NCBI RefSeq assembly: GCF_001613465.1
Contig: NZ_BDCK01000003.1
Location: forward strand, 62,001 to 126,000
Origin: Nocardia niwae NBRC 108934 = DSM 45340
GTDB lineage: Bacteria; Actinomycetota; Actinomycetes; Mycobacteriales; Mycobacteriaceae
Reading direction: 5' to 3'
DNA length: 64,000 nt
In this document: positions 34,891-44,013 of the stretch, in pieces
Numbering within the stretch: the first letter of the stretch is position 1
Layout: each line of letters begins with the position of its first letter
Position numbers and translations under genes: made by a program
Notes under the pieces: generated by a model
Told to the model about the DNA's origin: nothing
The model's database searches: none
What the model saw: the letters and a program-made list of their open reading frames with translations, nothing else

Positions 34891-37800
34891 ATGAGCGACG
34901 ATGACATATCGGCTCATCGCCCTCGACCAAACGACCGACTCGACGGCCCGCCGGTTCGTCGGGCGCCGGTCGCTCCGTGGGAACGCAACCCAGCCCCGCA
35001 CGAAGCCGAGCAGCCCGGCCTGAACGGCGGCGCTCATCCCGATGGTCAGCCCCCGCGGGTGCCGCAGATCAGTCGTCCTCCGGCGGCGCCGCAGCGGCCG
35101 GACCAGCGCATGGCACCGCCGCCGCCACCCGCGCAGCCCAGGCCGCCCGTACCACCGCCGCCGCGCCCCGGTCCCGTGCCGAACCCACGGCCGTATCCCG
35201 TTCCGCCGCCTGCCGCCGGTCCGGGACAACCGCGACCGGTTCCGCCCGGGCTCGCTCGTCCCGGTCCTGCGCCCGCAGGCGCCGCCCGGCAGGCGCCGCC
35301 GCCGATCGCACCGCGTGGCCCGCAGTCCGGCGGGATCCCGGCCACCCCGCGTCCACCGCGGTCCGGCGCCATACCGGCGGTGCCGCGGCCCCCGCAGTCG
35401 GGCCCGATTCCCGCAGCGCCGCGTCCACCCCGGTCCGGGCCGATGCCTGCCGTCGCGCCGGAATCCGAGCGGGTGCCACCGCCGCGCTACGCTCCGCCGC
35501 AGCCACAGCAGTTCCCGCCGCCGCGCCAACGTCCGGCCGCCCCGGTCCGGCACGAGCCCGTGGAACCGGATCGCCCGCGGACGAAGGAGTGGCCCGCCGC
35601 CCAGGTGGCGCCGAAGCCCGACAAGCCGAAGCAGAACTCCAACTCTCGGCTGCTGAGCGACACCGGGTCCATCGCGTTCGCGACGCTGGTCAGCCGAATC
35701 ACCGGGTTCGGTAAGCAGTTGATGCTGCTCACCGTGCTCGGGCCGGCGATTGCCAGCGCCTTCGCGTCAGCCAGCCTGATTCCGAACATGATCTCGGAAC
35801 TAGTGCTCGGTGCGGTACTGACCGCGATCGTCGTGCCGACGCTGGTTCGGGCCGAGCAAGAGGATGCCGACGGTGGCGCCATGTTCGTGCGGCGTCTGGT
35901 CACCGCAGCGTTCACGGTGCTGGCGGTAGCGACGCTGTTCGCCGTCGCGGCGGCGCCTCTGTTGGCGACCCATGTCTTCGTATCGTCCGACGGGCAGGTG
36001 AATACGGCGCTGACCACAGCGCTCACGTTTCTGCTAGTGCCCGCCATCCTGTTCTACGGCATGTCGGCACTGCTCACCGCAATCCTGAATACGCGACAGG
36101 TTTTCAAGCCAGGTGCTTGGGCTCCCGTGCTCAACAATCTCGTCGTCCTGACGGTGCTCGGTCTCTACGCACTGACGCCCGGCGAGATCACCCTCGATCC
36201 CGTTCGTATGAGCGATCCGAAGCTTCTGGTACTCGGTATCGGCATCACTTTCGGTGTGGTGACACAAGCGCTCAGCCTGATGCCCGCCATTCGCCGACAA
36301 GGGATCGACCTGCGGCCGCTCTGGGGAATCGATGCCCGTCTGAAGCAATTCGGCAGGATGGGCGCCGCCATCATTCTGTATGTACTGATCAGCCAGGCGG
36401 GTCTGGTTTTCGCCAACAACATCTCGTCGCACACCGACGCGGCCGGGCCTGCGATCTATCAGAATGCCTGGCTGCTGCTGCAACTTCCGTACGGAGTGCT
36501 CGGCGTCACTGTGCTCACCGCGATCATGCCGCGGTTGAGCCGGAATGCCGCAGCGGACGACACCCCTGCCGTCGTGGACGATCTGTCGGTCGCCACCCGG
36601 TTGACCATGATCGCGCTGGTCCCCGTCATCACCTTTCTGACACTGGCGGGGCCGCAGGTCGGCGAGGCATTGTTCGGATATGCGCGCTTCGCCGAGGACG
36701 CCGAGCGTTTGGGTCAGGCGGTGAGCTGGTCCGCGTTCACGCTCATCCCGTACTCGCTTGTGCTGATCCACCTGCGCGTGTTCTATGCCCGCGAGCAGGC
36801 GTGGACGCCCACCTGGATCATCCTCGGCATCACCACCGCCAAGATCATTTTCTCCGCGCTGGCCCCGGTCGTCACCGACGCCGAGCACGTGGTGATCGCG
36901 CTCGGCGTCGCGAACGGCCTCGGCTTCGCGGTCGGCGCCGTGGTGGGCGGTTACCTGCTACACCGCAGTCTCGGCGATCTCCGGATGGCCAATGTCGGCC
37001 GCACAGTGACCCGTGTCGTGCTTGCGTCACTCGCGGGCGGCGCGGTGATGTGGATCGTGGACCGGGTACTCGGTCTGGATCGGCTCACCGCGTCCTTCGG
37101 TGGCCCCGGTTCACTGATCCGGGTGGCGATCACCGCGATCGTCATGTTCGCGGTGGCCTTCGGCTTGATGCGACTCGCCGGGATTCCGGAGATCGTCGCC
37201 ATCACCGTGGCCATCTCGCGGCGCCTCGGCTGGACTCCGCCCGCGCCGGATCTCGACCTGGAGAGCCCGGCCGAGGATCCCTACGTCACGCAGGTCCTGC
37301 GCAGGCCCGATCCCTACCTGGCATACCCGCGGTTCGATCCGTACATGGACGCCCAGACCATGGTGCTCCCTGTGATCAGACCCGATGCCGTTGACCGCAC
37401 CGGCATGGGTGAGTTCCCGTACCCTGTTCGGCAGAGAAGCACAAGTGGCGAATTCGCCGGAACCTCGACATACCAGGGCGAAGGAGGACCGAGGGTGAGC
37501 GACGACGCGGTGGGCGGCGTCCCGGCCGCCGATTCTTCTGCGACCACGCCCGGCGGACTGTCCACCGATGTACCGCCGACCGCGGGGGAGCCGTCGGATC
37601 CCGCGTACGCGAACAAGCAGCCGGGCACGGCCGCACCGGATCAGGACGCGCCGAGATCGCAGGAGAATCAGCTGCCGCCGCGCGATCCGATGTACGACAC
37701 CGGGATGATCCCCATCGGCTCGCCGGAGATGCCGCCGATGGGCGGCGAGAATCTGGGCGCCCGGCGAATCCCGCGCGGCCCCAAGCTGATCCCGGGCGCT

Positions 37801-39300
37801 TCGGTGGCAGGCGGCCGCTACCGTCTGCTCGCCAGCCATGGCGGCGCCCGCGGCCTGAAGTTCTGGCAGGCGCTGGACATCAAACTCGATCGCGAGGTCG
37901 CGCTGACCTTCGTCGACGCCGACCAGAAGGCGACGGAGAACTCCGGGCAGGACGGCCCGCAGGCGATTCTGTCCCGGACGCTGCGCCTGGGCCGGATCAA
38001 CTCGCCCGGCCTCGCCCGCGTCTTGGACGTGGTGCGCGGCAGCTCCGGTGGCATCGTGGTGGCGGAGTGGACGCCGGGTCGTTCGCTGCGCGAGATGGCC
38101 GAGACGGTGCCTTCGCCGATCGGCGCGGCGCGCGCCATCCGCGCCCTCGCCTCCGCGGCCGAGCTCGCGCACCGCGGCGGCGGATCGCTGTCCATCGATC
38201 ATCCCGACCGGGTGCGCATCAGCGCCTCGGGCGATGCGGTGCTCGCCTTCCCCGGCACGCTGTCGGACTCCGACGCGCAGTCCGACGTACGGGGCCTCGG
38301 TGCGATGCTCTACGCGCTCATCACCGCCCGCTGGCCGATCCGCTCGGGTGGCGTCACCGGCACGGCGGCGACGGTCGGCGGGCTTCGGCTCGCGGACTTC
38401 GGCCCGGACGGCACTCCGGTGGAGCCACGCCAGATCCGTCCGGAGGTGCCGTTCGAGATCTCCGCGGTCGCCGTGCGCTCGCTGGAGTCGAACAAGGGCG
38501 TGCGGACGGCGGCGACGGTCCAGCACGTGCTGGAGCAGGCGTCGGTGGTCGATCAGAAGACCGATTTCATCCCGGTGCTGCGCCTGGGCCAGCGCGCGCC
38601 GGCCAACATGGACGACTCGCTCGCCGATCCGGAACTCCTCGCGGCCGAACGCGAACGCTCGCAGCGGATGATGTGGATCATGGTCGGCCTCGGCATTCTC
38701 GCCGCGCTGGTGGTCGGCATCGTGATCTGGTGGATGGTCAGCGTGTTCGCGCCGAGCGCTTCGGAGGCCCCGCTCAACGAGCAGCGCAATATCGGCCTGA
38801 CGACGAACAACCAGCCGGTGCCGACGCCCGCCGCCGCGGGCCCGAACCTCACCTCGACCGGTGCGCCGGTCCCGGTGACCGGTGTGTCGGTGTTCTCGCC
38901 GGAGGGCACCGCCGACGGCGTCTCCAACGTCCATGCGGTGCTGGACAACGATCCGGGCACGCAGTGGCGCACCGATCAGTACTTCCAGCAGTTCCCGGCG
39001 CTCAAGAAGGGCGTCGGGCTGCTGGCGACACTGCCTGCCCCGGCCAAGCTCACGAACGTCTCGATCAACTCGCCCAGCGCGGGCACGTCGGTGGAGATCC
39101 GCACCTCGCCCACCGGCTCGCCGACGCTGGATCAGACCCAGCTGATCGGGTCCGCCCGGCTGGACGACGGCGTCACCGACATCCCGGTGCGTGCCGACCA
39201 GGCCGCCCGCTACGTTCTCGTCTGGATCACCGGGCTGGGGAACTCCGGAGGACAGTTCCAGACCGCGATTTCCGATATTCGTTTCGACGCCGCGCCGTAG
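34891..39300 (+). CDS. murJ: Lipid II flippase MurJ (MviN) with C-terminal pseudokinase and extracellular domain
   Basis: About 1469 residues. The order is a Pro-rich cytoplasmic tail (about 35-240), the MurJ membrane domain (about 253-790, beginning LLSDTGSIAFATLVSRITGF) and a kinase-like domain (about 973-1235). One membrane helix (about 1260-1285) and a discoidin-like extracellular domain (about 1330-1469) follow. The kinase fold lacks the catalytic Lys (VALTF in place of VAIK), HRD (SIDHPDRVRI) and DFG. This is the Rv3910 architecture, whose phosphorylated pseudokinase recruits FhaA. ATG 34891 follows AGGAGG; ATG 34792 is an alternative start with poorer GC3 between. Confidence 0.9.
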   Translation: MSDDDISAHRPRPNDRLDGPPVRRAPVAPWERNPAPHEAEQPGLNGGAHPDGQPPRVPQISRPPAAPQRPDQRMAPPPPPAQPRPPVPPPPRPGPVPNPRPYPVPPPAAGPGQPRPVPPGLARPGPAPAGAARQAPPPIAPRGPQSGGIPATPRPPRSGAIPAVPRPPQSGPIPAAPRPPRSGPMPAVAPESERVPPPRYAPPQPQQFPPPRQRPAAPVRHEPVEPDRPRTKEWPAAQVAPKPDKPKQNSNSRLLSDTGSIAFATLVSRITGFGKQLMLLTVLGPAIASAFASASLIPNMISELVLGAVLTAIVVPTLVRAEQEDADGGAMFVRRLVTAAFTVLAVATLFAVAAAPLLATHVFVSSDGQVNTALTTALTFLLVPAILFYGMSALLTAILNTRQVFKPGAWAPVLNNLVVLTVLGLYALTPGEITLDPVRMSDPKLLVLGIGITFGVVTQALSLMPAIRRQGIDLRPLWGIDARLKQFGRMGAAIILYVLISQAGLVFANNISSHTDAAGPAIYQNAWLLLQLPYGVLGVTVLTAIMPRLSRNAAADDTPAVVDDLSVATRLTMIALVPVITFLTLAGPQVGEALFGYARFAEDAERLGQAVSWSAFTLIPYSLVLIHLRVFYAREQAWTPTWIILGITTAKIIFSALAPVVTDAEHVVIALGVANGLGFAVGAVVGGYLLHRSLGDLRMANVGRTVTRVVLASLAGGAVMWIVDRVLGLDRLTASFGGPGSLIRVAITAIVMFAVAFGLMRLAGIPEIVAITVAISRRLGWTPPAPDLDLESPAEDPYVTQVLRRPDPYLAYPRFDPYMDAQTMVLPVIRPDAVDRTGMGEFPYPVRQRSTSGEFAGTSTYQGEGGPRVSDDAVGGVPAADSSATTPGGLSTDVPPTAGEPSDPAYANKQPGTAAPDQDAPRSQENQLPPRDPMYDTGMIPIGSPEMPPMGGENLGARRIPRGPKLIPGASVAGGRYRLLASHGGARGLKFWQALDIKLDREVALTFVDADQKATENSGQDGPQAILSRTLRLGRINSPGLARVLDVVRGSSGGIVVAEWTPGRSLREMAETVPSPIGAARAIRALASAAELAHRGGGSLSIDHPDRVRISASGDAVLAFPGTLSDSDAQSDVRGLGAMLYALITARWPIRSGGVTGTAATVGGLRLADFGPDGTPVEPRQIRPEVPFEISAVAVRSLESNKGVRTAATVQHVLEQASVVDQKTDFIPVLRLGQRAPANMDDSLADPELLAAERERSQRMMWIMVGLGILAALVVGIVIWWMVSVFAPSASEAPLNEQRNIGLTTNNQPVPTPAAAGPNLTSTGAPVPVTGVSVFSPEGTADGVSNVHAVLDNDPGTQWRTDQYFQQFPALKKGVGLLATLPAPAKLTNVSINSPSAGTSVEIRTSPTGSPTLDQTQLIGSARLDDGVTDIPVRADQAARYVLVWITGLGNSGGQFQTAISDIRFDAAP
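37482..37497 (+). promoter_or_regulatory. Possible internal ribosome binding site and GTG start within murJ
   Basis: AGGAGG (37482-37487) lies seven bases before an in-frame GTG at 37495-37497 (VSDDAVGG). This is the linker between the flippase and pseudokinase domains. It could start a separate pseudokinase-TM-discoidin protein of about 601 residues in addition to the fusion. Confidence 0.35.
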
Positions 39301-39607
39301 CCCGGCCATTTCCCCCCGCACCGTCGATCGTGTGGGTCATTCACAGCGCATAGCGCACCCATCGAACGTCGCGCGTTCCTCCGTACCCGGCCCGAGCACT
39401 TGGTTGCTGCCAAAACGTTACGGGCGATATGATCTTCGGGCGCTCTCAGCAGGGGAGCTTCCCAGGTTCTGGCGTTTCGTTCCTGGATGCTGCGAAGTCT
39501 CGGTGATGGTCGATCGGGCCCGTTGCCGCCGTGAGGGCCGTCCAAGGGGTTGGCATTTGTCGTCCGAAGTGAACGAGGAGCTCGGCAGGGGGGCGTCGCG
39601 ACCGGTG
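39301..39607. other. Intergenic region upstream of sigM
   Basis: The gap of about 307 bases precedes the start I chose for sigM. It may be partly coding if sigM begins further upstream (in-frame ATG 39506 or TTG 39557). The segment CCAAAACGTTACGGGCGATATGAT (39411-39434) is AT-richer and may hold a promoter. I could not match a clear ECF consensus. Confidence 0.35.
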
Positions 39608-40189
39608 ATGTGTCACGAGCGTTCCCTCGTACTCGGTGAAGCCACCGACGTGCAACTGCTGCGAGCGCATGTGCGGGGTCAGCGCCACGCGTTCGCCGAG
39701 TTGCTGCGCAGGCACAACGACCACCTGTGGCAGACCGCGTTGCGGACGTCCTACACGCGCGAGGACGCGGCCGATTCGCTGCAGGACGCACTGTTGTCGG
39801 CGCATCGCACGGCTGCTTCATTTCGCGCGGAGGCCGAGGTACGCAGCTGGCTGCATGCGATCGTGGTGAACGCCTGTCTGGACCGGATCCGCCGCAACAA
39901 GACCAGATACGCGCTGTCGCTGTCGCCGGAGTCGATGCCCGAGCCCAAGGACGACCGCGACGAGATGGCCCGGGTGGAGATGTCCATGGACATCGATCGC
40001 GCGCTGTTCTCGTTGCCGCCGGATCAGCGGACCGCGCTCGTCGCGGTCGACGTGGAGGGGTATAGCGTGGCCGAGGCGGCCGCATTGCTCGGCGTGCCCG
40101 AGGGAACGATCAAGAGCCGGTGCGCCCGCGCGCGGCAGCGGTTGAAAGAGCGATTGGATTATCTGCGTGATCCGGGGAACCGGAGGTAG
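39608..40189 (+). CDS. sigM: ECF RNA polymerase sigma factor SigM
   Basis: ECF sigma factor of about 193 residues. Region 2 spans about 20-90 (FAELLRRHNDHLWQTALRTS, DAADSLQDALLSAHRTAASF, SWLHAIVVNACLDRIRR) and region 4 about 125-185 (LPPDQRTALVAVDVEGYSVA, VPEGTIKSRCARARQRLK). Position between murJ and trxB with a membrane anti-sigma factor behind it matches Rv3911. The start is uncertain: ATG 39608 is a conservative choice. The next gene could begin directly at its stop. Mycobacterial SigM controls surface proteins and lipid genes. Confidence 0.85.
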   Translation: MCHERSLVLGEATDVQLLRAHVRGQRHAFAELLRRHNDHLWQTALRTSYTREDAADSLQDALLSAHRTAASFRAEAEVRSWLHAIVVNACLDRIRRNKTRYALSLSPESMPEPKDDRDEMARVEMSMDIDRALFSLPPDQRTALVAVDVEGYSVAEAAALLGVPEGTIKSRCARARQRLKERLDYLRDPGNRR

Positions 40190-40264
40190 TTGGGATGCGT
40201 CATTAATAGTGACGAACCTCTGAACGATTCAGAGGCAGGCCCCGGCGGCGAGGGGATCCCCGCG

Positions 40265-41074
40265 ATGTCAGATGCGAACAACGGAGGTGCGATGGCTACC
40301 CGGTCCGTGCCGCAGCCCCCGTTCACGTCCGAATTGCTGGCTGACCTGCACGCCGACAACGTGACACCGGAGCAGCGCGAGCAGTTGTGGCCTGTGGTCT
40401 CGCGCGACCAGGAGGCCATGCGGTACCTGCGCGCCTTGGACGAGGTCACCGCCGACCTGCGCGCCCTCGGCGCGGATGAGCGCATCGTTCACCCGATGCC
40501 GGAGGACGTGCTGGCCCGGCTCGCTCTGTTCGTCGACGACCTCGAGCCATCGGAGGACGCACCCGACGCTACGGTTCACGAGCTTCCGCGCGCGTGGGCA
40601 GGCGAATCCGATAGCGGAGCAGAGTTTTCCGGTTCCCCGCGTACGGATCTGGACGAGCGTCGCCGTGGCAGATGGCGCTGGTTCGCCGCGGCGGCCGCGA
40701 CGATCGTCACGGTGGCGGGTGCGGGCGTCTGGGTGTCGACGTGGCGCGGCGGTGACGCTCCCACGCCCACCGCGCAGCCGACCACGGGGAACGACGAATG
40801 GGGTGAGGATCTCACCGCCACCGCGGCCCTCAGCGCGCTCGGCCGTCACACGGTCACCGGCTCGCTGGCCGGCCGGGACGCCCTCGAGCGTTGTGTCCGG
40901 GCCAACGGTCTCGACCGCACTGTGCTCGGTTCCACCGACATCAGATTCCAGGGCGGGAACGCGGTGCTCATCCTGCTCAACGGTCCACAGCCGCCCAAGA
41001 TCACCGCACTGGTCGTCGGAACCGGTTGCGGTACGGGCGATCCCCAACGCAAAGCGCTGCAGGACATCGGCTGA
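40265..41074 (+). CDS. Putative membrane anti-sigma-M factor (Rv3912-like)
   Basis: A protein of about 269 residues with one central membrane helix (WFAAAAATIVTVAGAGVWVS, about 140-160). A cytoplasmic N-terminal region (PFTSELLADLHADNVTPEQR, about 15-35) could bind the sigma factor. A C-terminal outer domain has two cysteines (ERCVRANG, GTGCGTGD). It lacks a clear zinc-binding HxxxCxxC anti-sigma motif. The position after sigM matches Rv3912, annotated as its anti-sigma factor. ATG 40265 is chosen; TTG 40190, right after the sigM stop, and ATG 40292 are alternatives. Confidence 0.7.
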   Translation: MSDANNGGAMATRSVPQPPFTSELLADLHADNVTPEQREQLWPVVSRDQEAMRYLRALDEVTADLRALGADERIVHPMPEDVLARLALFVDDLEPSEDAPDATVHELPRAWAGESDSGAEFSGSPRTDLDERRRGRWRWFAAAAATIVTVAGAGVWVSTWRGGDAPTPTAQPTTGNDEWGEDLTATAALSALGRHTVTGSLAGRDALERCVRANGLDRTVLGSTDIRFQGGNAVLILLNGPQPPKITALVVGTGCGTGDPQRKALQDIG

Positions 41075-41117
41075 CTGTGCGATCTGGACCACCCGCGCGG
41101 TGTGACCCCGCCGACGC

Positions 41118-41144
41118 GGGAACAACAGCCATTACCCTGTTGTT
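41118..41144 (+). promoter_or_regulatory. SigH/SigR-type promoter for trxB-trxA with overlapping inverted repeat
   Basis: GGGAACA (41118-41124) is followed after 16 bases by TGTT (41141-41144), close to the mycobacterial SigH / streptomycete SigR consensus GGGAAYA-N16/17-CGTT. Thioredoxin genes are classic targets of these oxidative-stress sigma factors. An inverted repeat AACAACAG (41121-41128) / CTGTTGTT (41137-41144) overlaps it. The trxB start is 39 bases downstream. Confidence 0.65.
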
Positions 41145-41182
41145 GACCGACACGTCCGATCGAATCCTCCCGGAAGGGCCCC

Positions 41183-42199
41183 ATGAGCGAGCGTAGCGAG
41201 CAAAGAAGCGACACCGGCGCGCCAGTTCGCGACCTGATCATCATCGGCTCCGGACCTGCCGGCTACACGGCCGCCGTCTACGCAGGCCGTGCCGAGCTCC
41301 AGCCGCTGCAATTCGAGGGGACCCAGTTCGGCGGTGCGCTGATGACCACCACCGAGGTCGAGAATTTCCCCGGCTTCCGTGGCGGCATCATGGGCCCGGA
41401 TCTCATGGAGGAGATGCGCGAGCAGGCCAAGCGGTTCGGCGCGGACATCCGCACCGAGGACGTGGACGCCGTCGACTTGACCGGCCCGATCAAGAAGGTC
41501 GTCGCCGGCGGCGAGACCTTCGAGGCCTACGCCGTCATCCTCGCCATGGGCTCGGCCGCGCGCTACCTGAACGTCCCGGGCGAACAGCGGTTGCTCGGCC
41601 GCGGCGTCAGCGCCTGCGCCACCTGTGACGGCTTCTTCTTCAAGGGCCAGGACATCGTGGTGGTCGGCGGCGGCGACTCCGCCATGGAAGAGGCGACCTT
41701 CCTGACCAAGTTCGCCTCCAGCGTGACCATCGTCCACCGCCGCGAGGAGTTCCGCGCCTCCCGCATCATGCTGGAGCGCGCGAAGGCGAACGAGAAGATC
41801 AAGTTCGTGCTCAACGCCGAGGTGGTCGAGGTGCACGGGGAGAACAGCGTCACCCACCTGACCGTCCGGGATACCCGAACCGGCGAGACCTCCGAGCTGG
41901 CCGCCACCGGCCTGTTCGTCGCGATCGGCCACGACCCGCGCAGCGAGCTCGTCCGGGGCCAGGTCGCCTTGGACGACGAGGGATATGTGCTGGTCAAGGA
42001 CCCAACGACCGCGACCGACATCCCCGGCGTCTTCGCCGCGGGCGATTTGGTCGATCACACGTACCGCCAGGCGATCACCGCCGCGGGCACCGGCTGCCGG
42101 GCGGCCATCGACGCCGAGCGCTGGTTGGCCGAGCAGGGCGACATCACCTCGAACACCCTCGCCCACGCGGGCGAATCGGTGACCGTCCCCGCCAGCTGA
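41183..42199 (+). CDS. trxB: Thioredoxin-disulfide reductase
   Basis: A 338-residue flavoprotein that reduces thioredoxin with NADPH. FAD-binding [16 protein letters not shown] lies at about 22-37. The redox-active CATC is Cys145-Cys148, and the NADPH-binding [13 protein letters not shown] lies at about 163-175. [20 protein letters not shown] is the C-terminal FAD motif. It is followed 58 bp later by trxA, forming the cytoplasmic thioredoxin pair (Rv3913-Rv3914 order). Expression probably depends on the SigH-like promoter at 41118. Confidence 0.96.
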   Translation: MSERSEQRSDTGAPVRDLIIIGSGPAGYTAAVYAGRAELQPLQFEGTQFGGALMTTTEVENFPGFRGGIMGPDLMEEMREQAKRFGADIRTEDVDAVDLTGPIKKVVAGGETFEAYAVILAMGSAARYLNVPGEQRLLGRGVSACATCDGFFFKGQDIVVVGGGDSAMEEATFLTKFASSVTIVHRREEFRASRIMLERAKANEKIKFVLNAEVVEVHGENSVTHLTVRDTRTGETSELAATGLFVAIGHDPRSELVRGQVALDDEGYVLVKDPTTATDIPGVFAAGDLVDHTYRQAITAAGTGCRAAIDAERWLAEQGDITSNTLAHAGESVTVPAS

Positions 42200-42257
42200 G
42201 CCTCGCGCCGGACAAGTCACCTATCTCTCATCTCGCTGTATCGCTAGGAGAACACCC

Positions 42258-42590
42258 ATGTCCAAGTCCGCCAACACGGTTGTCGTCACCGACGCGTCCT
42301 TCGCCGACGACGTGCTGTTGAGTGAGAAGCCCGTCCTCGTCGATTTCTGGGCCGACTGGTGCGGACCGTGCAAGATGGTCGCGCCCGTCCTGGAGGAAAT
42401 CGCCGGTGCGCACGCGGACAAGCTGACCATCGCGAAGCTGGACGTGGATGCCAACCCGAGCACCGCCCGCGATTATCAGATCCTCTCACTGCCCACTATG
42501 ATGCTGTTCCGCGGCGGTAAGCCGGTCAAGCAGATCGTCGGGGCGAAGGGCAAGGCGGCTCTTCTGCGCGAACTCGAAGACGTCATCTGA
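42258..42590 (+). CDS. trxA: Thioredoxin
   Basis: A 110-residue thioredoxin, the standard length, with active site WCGPCK (Cys35, Cys38). The flanking VLVDFWADWCGPCKM and LSLPTMMLFRGGKPVKQIVG, which holds the cis-Pro loop, are both typical. The start ATG 42258 has AGGAGA upstream. It works with the adjacent TrxB as the general cytoplasmic disulfide reductant. The orthologue is trxC (Rv3914) in M. tuberculosis. Confidence 0.96.
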   Translation: MSKSANTVVVTDASFADDVLLSEKPVLVDFWADWCGPCKMVAPVLEEIAGAHADKLTIAKLDVDANPSTARDYQILSLPTMMLFRGGKPVKQIVGAKGKAALLRELEDVI

Positions 42591-42621
42591 CGACGCGATC
42601 CGACGACGCGCCGTAGGATGC

Positions 42622-42655
42622 CCTGGACCCCGGGATTGTCGAAACCCGGTCCAGG
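42622..42655 (+). terminator. Hairpin after trxA
   Basis: CCTGGACC (42622-42629) pairs with GGTCCAGG (42648-42655), with a further GGG/CCC inside. It lies between trxA and cwlM and may terminate or attenuate the redox transcript. No T-run follows. Confidence 0.4.
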
Positions 42656-42750
42656 TCTGAGACAATCGACCGACGCTCCTGTCGTGCGAAGGTGTATCCC
42701 ATCGCATGAGTGGGTACCCGCGGGTTGACGGAAGGAAAGGGCTCTCACGC

Positions 42751-43944
42751 ATGCACCGACTTCGTCACGGCGATTCCGGTCCAGCCGTAGCAGAGGTTCG
42801 GAGCACCCTGGCAAGCCTTGGGTTCCTACACGCGCACGTCGGTACCGATCAGGCGGACGCACGCGAATATTGGAAAGACACGGAGGTGTCCTTCGACCAC
42901 CACCTCGATTCCGCGGTTCGCGCGTTCCAGCAGCATCGCGGTCTGCTCGTCGACGGTGTGGTCGGTCCGGCGACCTACCGGGCACTGAAGGAAGCGTCCT
43001 ACCGGCTCGGCGCGCGCACGCTGATCTATCAGCTGTCCGCGCCGCTGTACGGCGACGACGTGGCCACCCTCCAGCGCAGGCTGCAGGACCTCGGCTTCTA
43101 CGTGCACCGGGTCGACGGCTACTTCGGTCCGCACACCCACGACGCGCTGACCGCCTTCCAGCGGGAGATCGGCCTATCGGCCGACGGCATCTGCGGTCCC
43201 GACACCCTGCGCTCGCTGGATCTGCTCGGCGCCAGGGTGACCGGAGGTAATCCGCACCGGATCGCCGAGGAAGAAGTGGTGCACCGGGCGGGACCGCAGC
43301 TGACGGGCAAGCGGATTGTCATCGATCCTGGTCTCGGCGGGCCGGACAAGGGATGCGCCGTACCCACCGAGTACGGCGACGTCTATGAGTCGGAGATCCT
43401 GTGGGATTTGGCCAGCCGTCTGGAGGGACGGATGGCGGCCACGGGTATGGAGACTTTCCTGTCGCGTCCGTGGGGCGCCAACCCCACCGATGCCGAGCGC
43501 GCGGATACGTCCAACGCCTTCGACGCGGATCTGATGATCTCGCTGCGCTGTGCCGCCAATCCGAGCCCGCTGGCCAACGGCGTAGCCGGGTTCTACTTCG
43601 GCAACTCGCACGGCTCTGTGTCCATGATCGGACAGGTGCTGGCCGGATTCATTCAGCGCGAGGTCGTCGCCCGAACCTCCCTGCAGGACTGCCGTACCCA
43701 CGCGCGCACCTGGGATCTGTTGCGTCTCACCAAGATGCCGACGGTGCAGGTGGATATCGGCTATCTGACCAACGAATACGACGCCTCGGTTCTCACGAAC
43801 CCGCGCATGCGCGACGTGATCGCCGAAGCCATTCTGATCTCGGTGAAGCGGCTGTACCTGCTCGGGCAGGACGACCAGCCGACCGGTACGTACACTTTCG
43901 CGGAATTGCTGGCCGAGGAACTGGCCGCCGCGGACCGGATGTAG
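42751..43944 (+). CDS. cwlM: CwlM, non-catalytic amidase-fold regulator of peptidoglycan synthesis
   Basis: A 397-residue protein with two peptidoglycan-binding repeats (about 6-80 and 97-155) and an amidase_3 domain (about 187-372). No signal peptide is present. The zinc and catalytic residues are lost: IDPGLGG has Leu195 where amidases have His, SLRC has Arg266 in place of the second His, and VDIGYLTN has Asp335 in place of Glu. In M. tuberculosis CwlM is likewise cytoplasmic and, when phosphorylated by PknB, activates MurA. The C-terminal TGTYTFAELLAEEL matches the conserved phospho-regulated tail. ATG 42706 is an alternative start. Confidence 0.9.
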   Translation: MHRLRHGDSGPAVAEVRSTLASLGFLHAHVGTDQADAREYWKDTEVSFDHHLDSAVRAFQQHRGLLVDGVVGPATYRALKEASYRLGARTLIYQLSAPLYGDDVATLQRRLQDLGFYVHRVDGYFGPHTHDALTAFQREIGLSADGICGPDTLRSLDLLGARVTGGNPHRIAEEEVVHRAGPQLTGKRIVIDPGLGGPDKGCAVPTEYGDVYESEILWDLASRLEGRMAATGMETFLSRPWGANPTDAERADTSNAFDADLMISLRCAANPSPLANGVAGFYFGNSHGSVSMIGQVLAGFIQREVVARTSLQDCRTHARTWDLLRLTKMPTVQVDIGYLTNEYDASVLTNPRMRDVIAEAILISVKRLYLLGQDDQPTGTYTFAELLAEELAAADRM

Positions 43945-43966
43945 CGTCGGCTTTTATCCTTCGAAG

Positions 43967-43999
43967 CGCCCCCTGGCCCTGTCAATCGGCCAGGGGGCG
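43967..43999. terminator. Bidirectional terminator between cwlM and the GNAT gene
   Basis: CGCCCCCTGGCC (43967-43978) pairs perfectly with GGCCAGGGGGCG (43988-43999), loop 9, followed by TTTCGATGTTT. It ends the cwlM transcript and also lies after the convergent GNAT gene. Confidence 0.75.
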
Positions 44000-44013
44000 T
44001 TTCGATGTTTCGC

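Noticed and set aside
37111..39321. A 736-codon minus-strand frame opposite the pseudokinase part of murJ
   Set aside because: Arg/His-rich shadow of a well supported gene.
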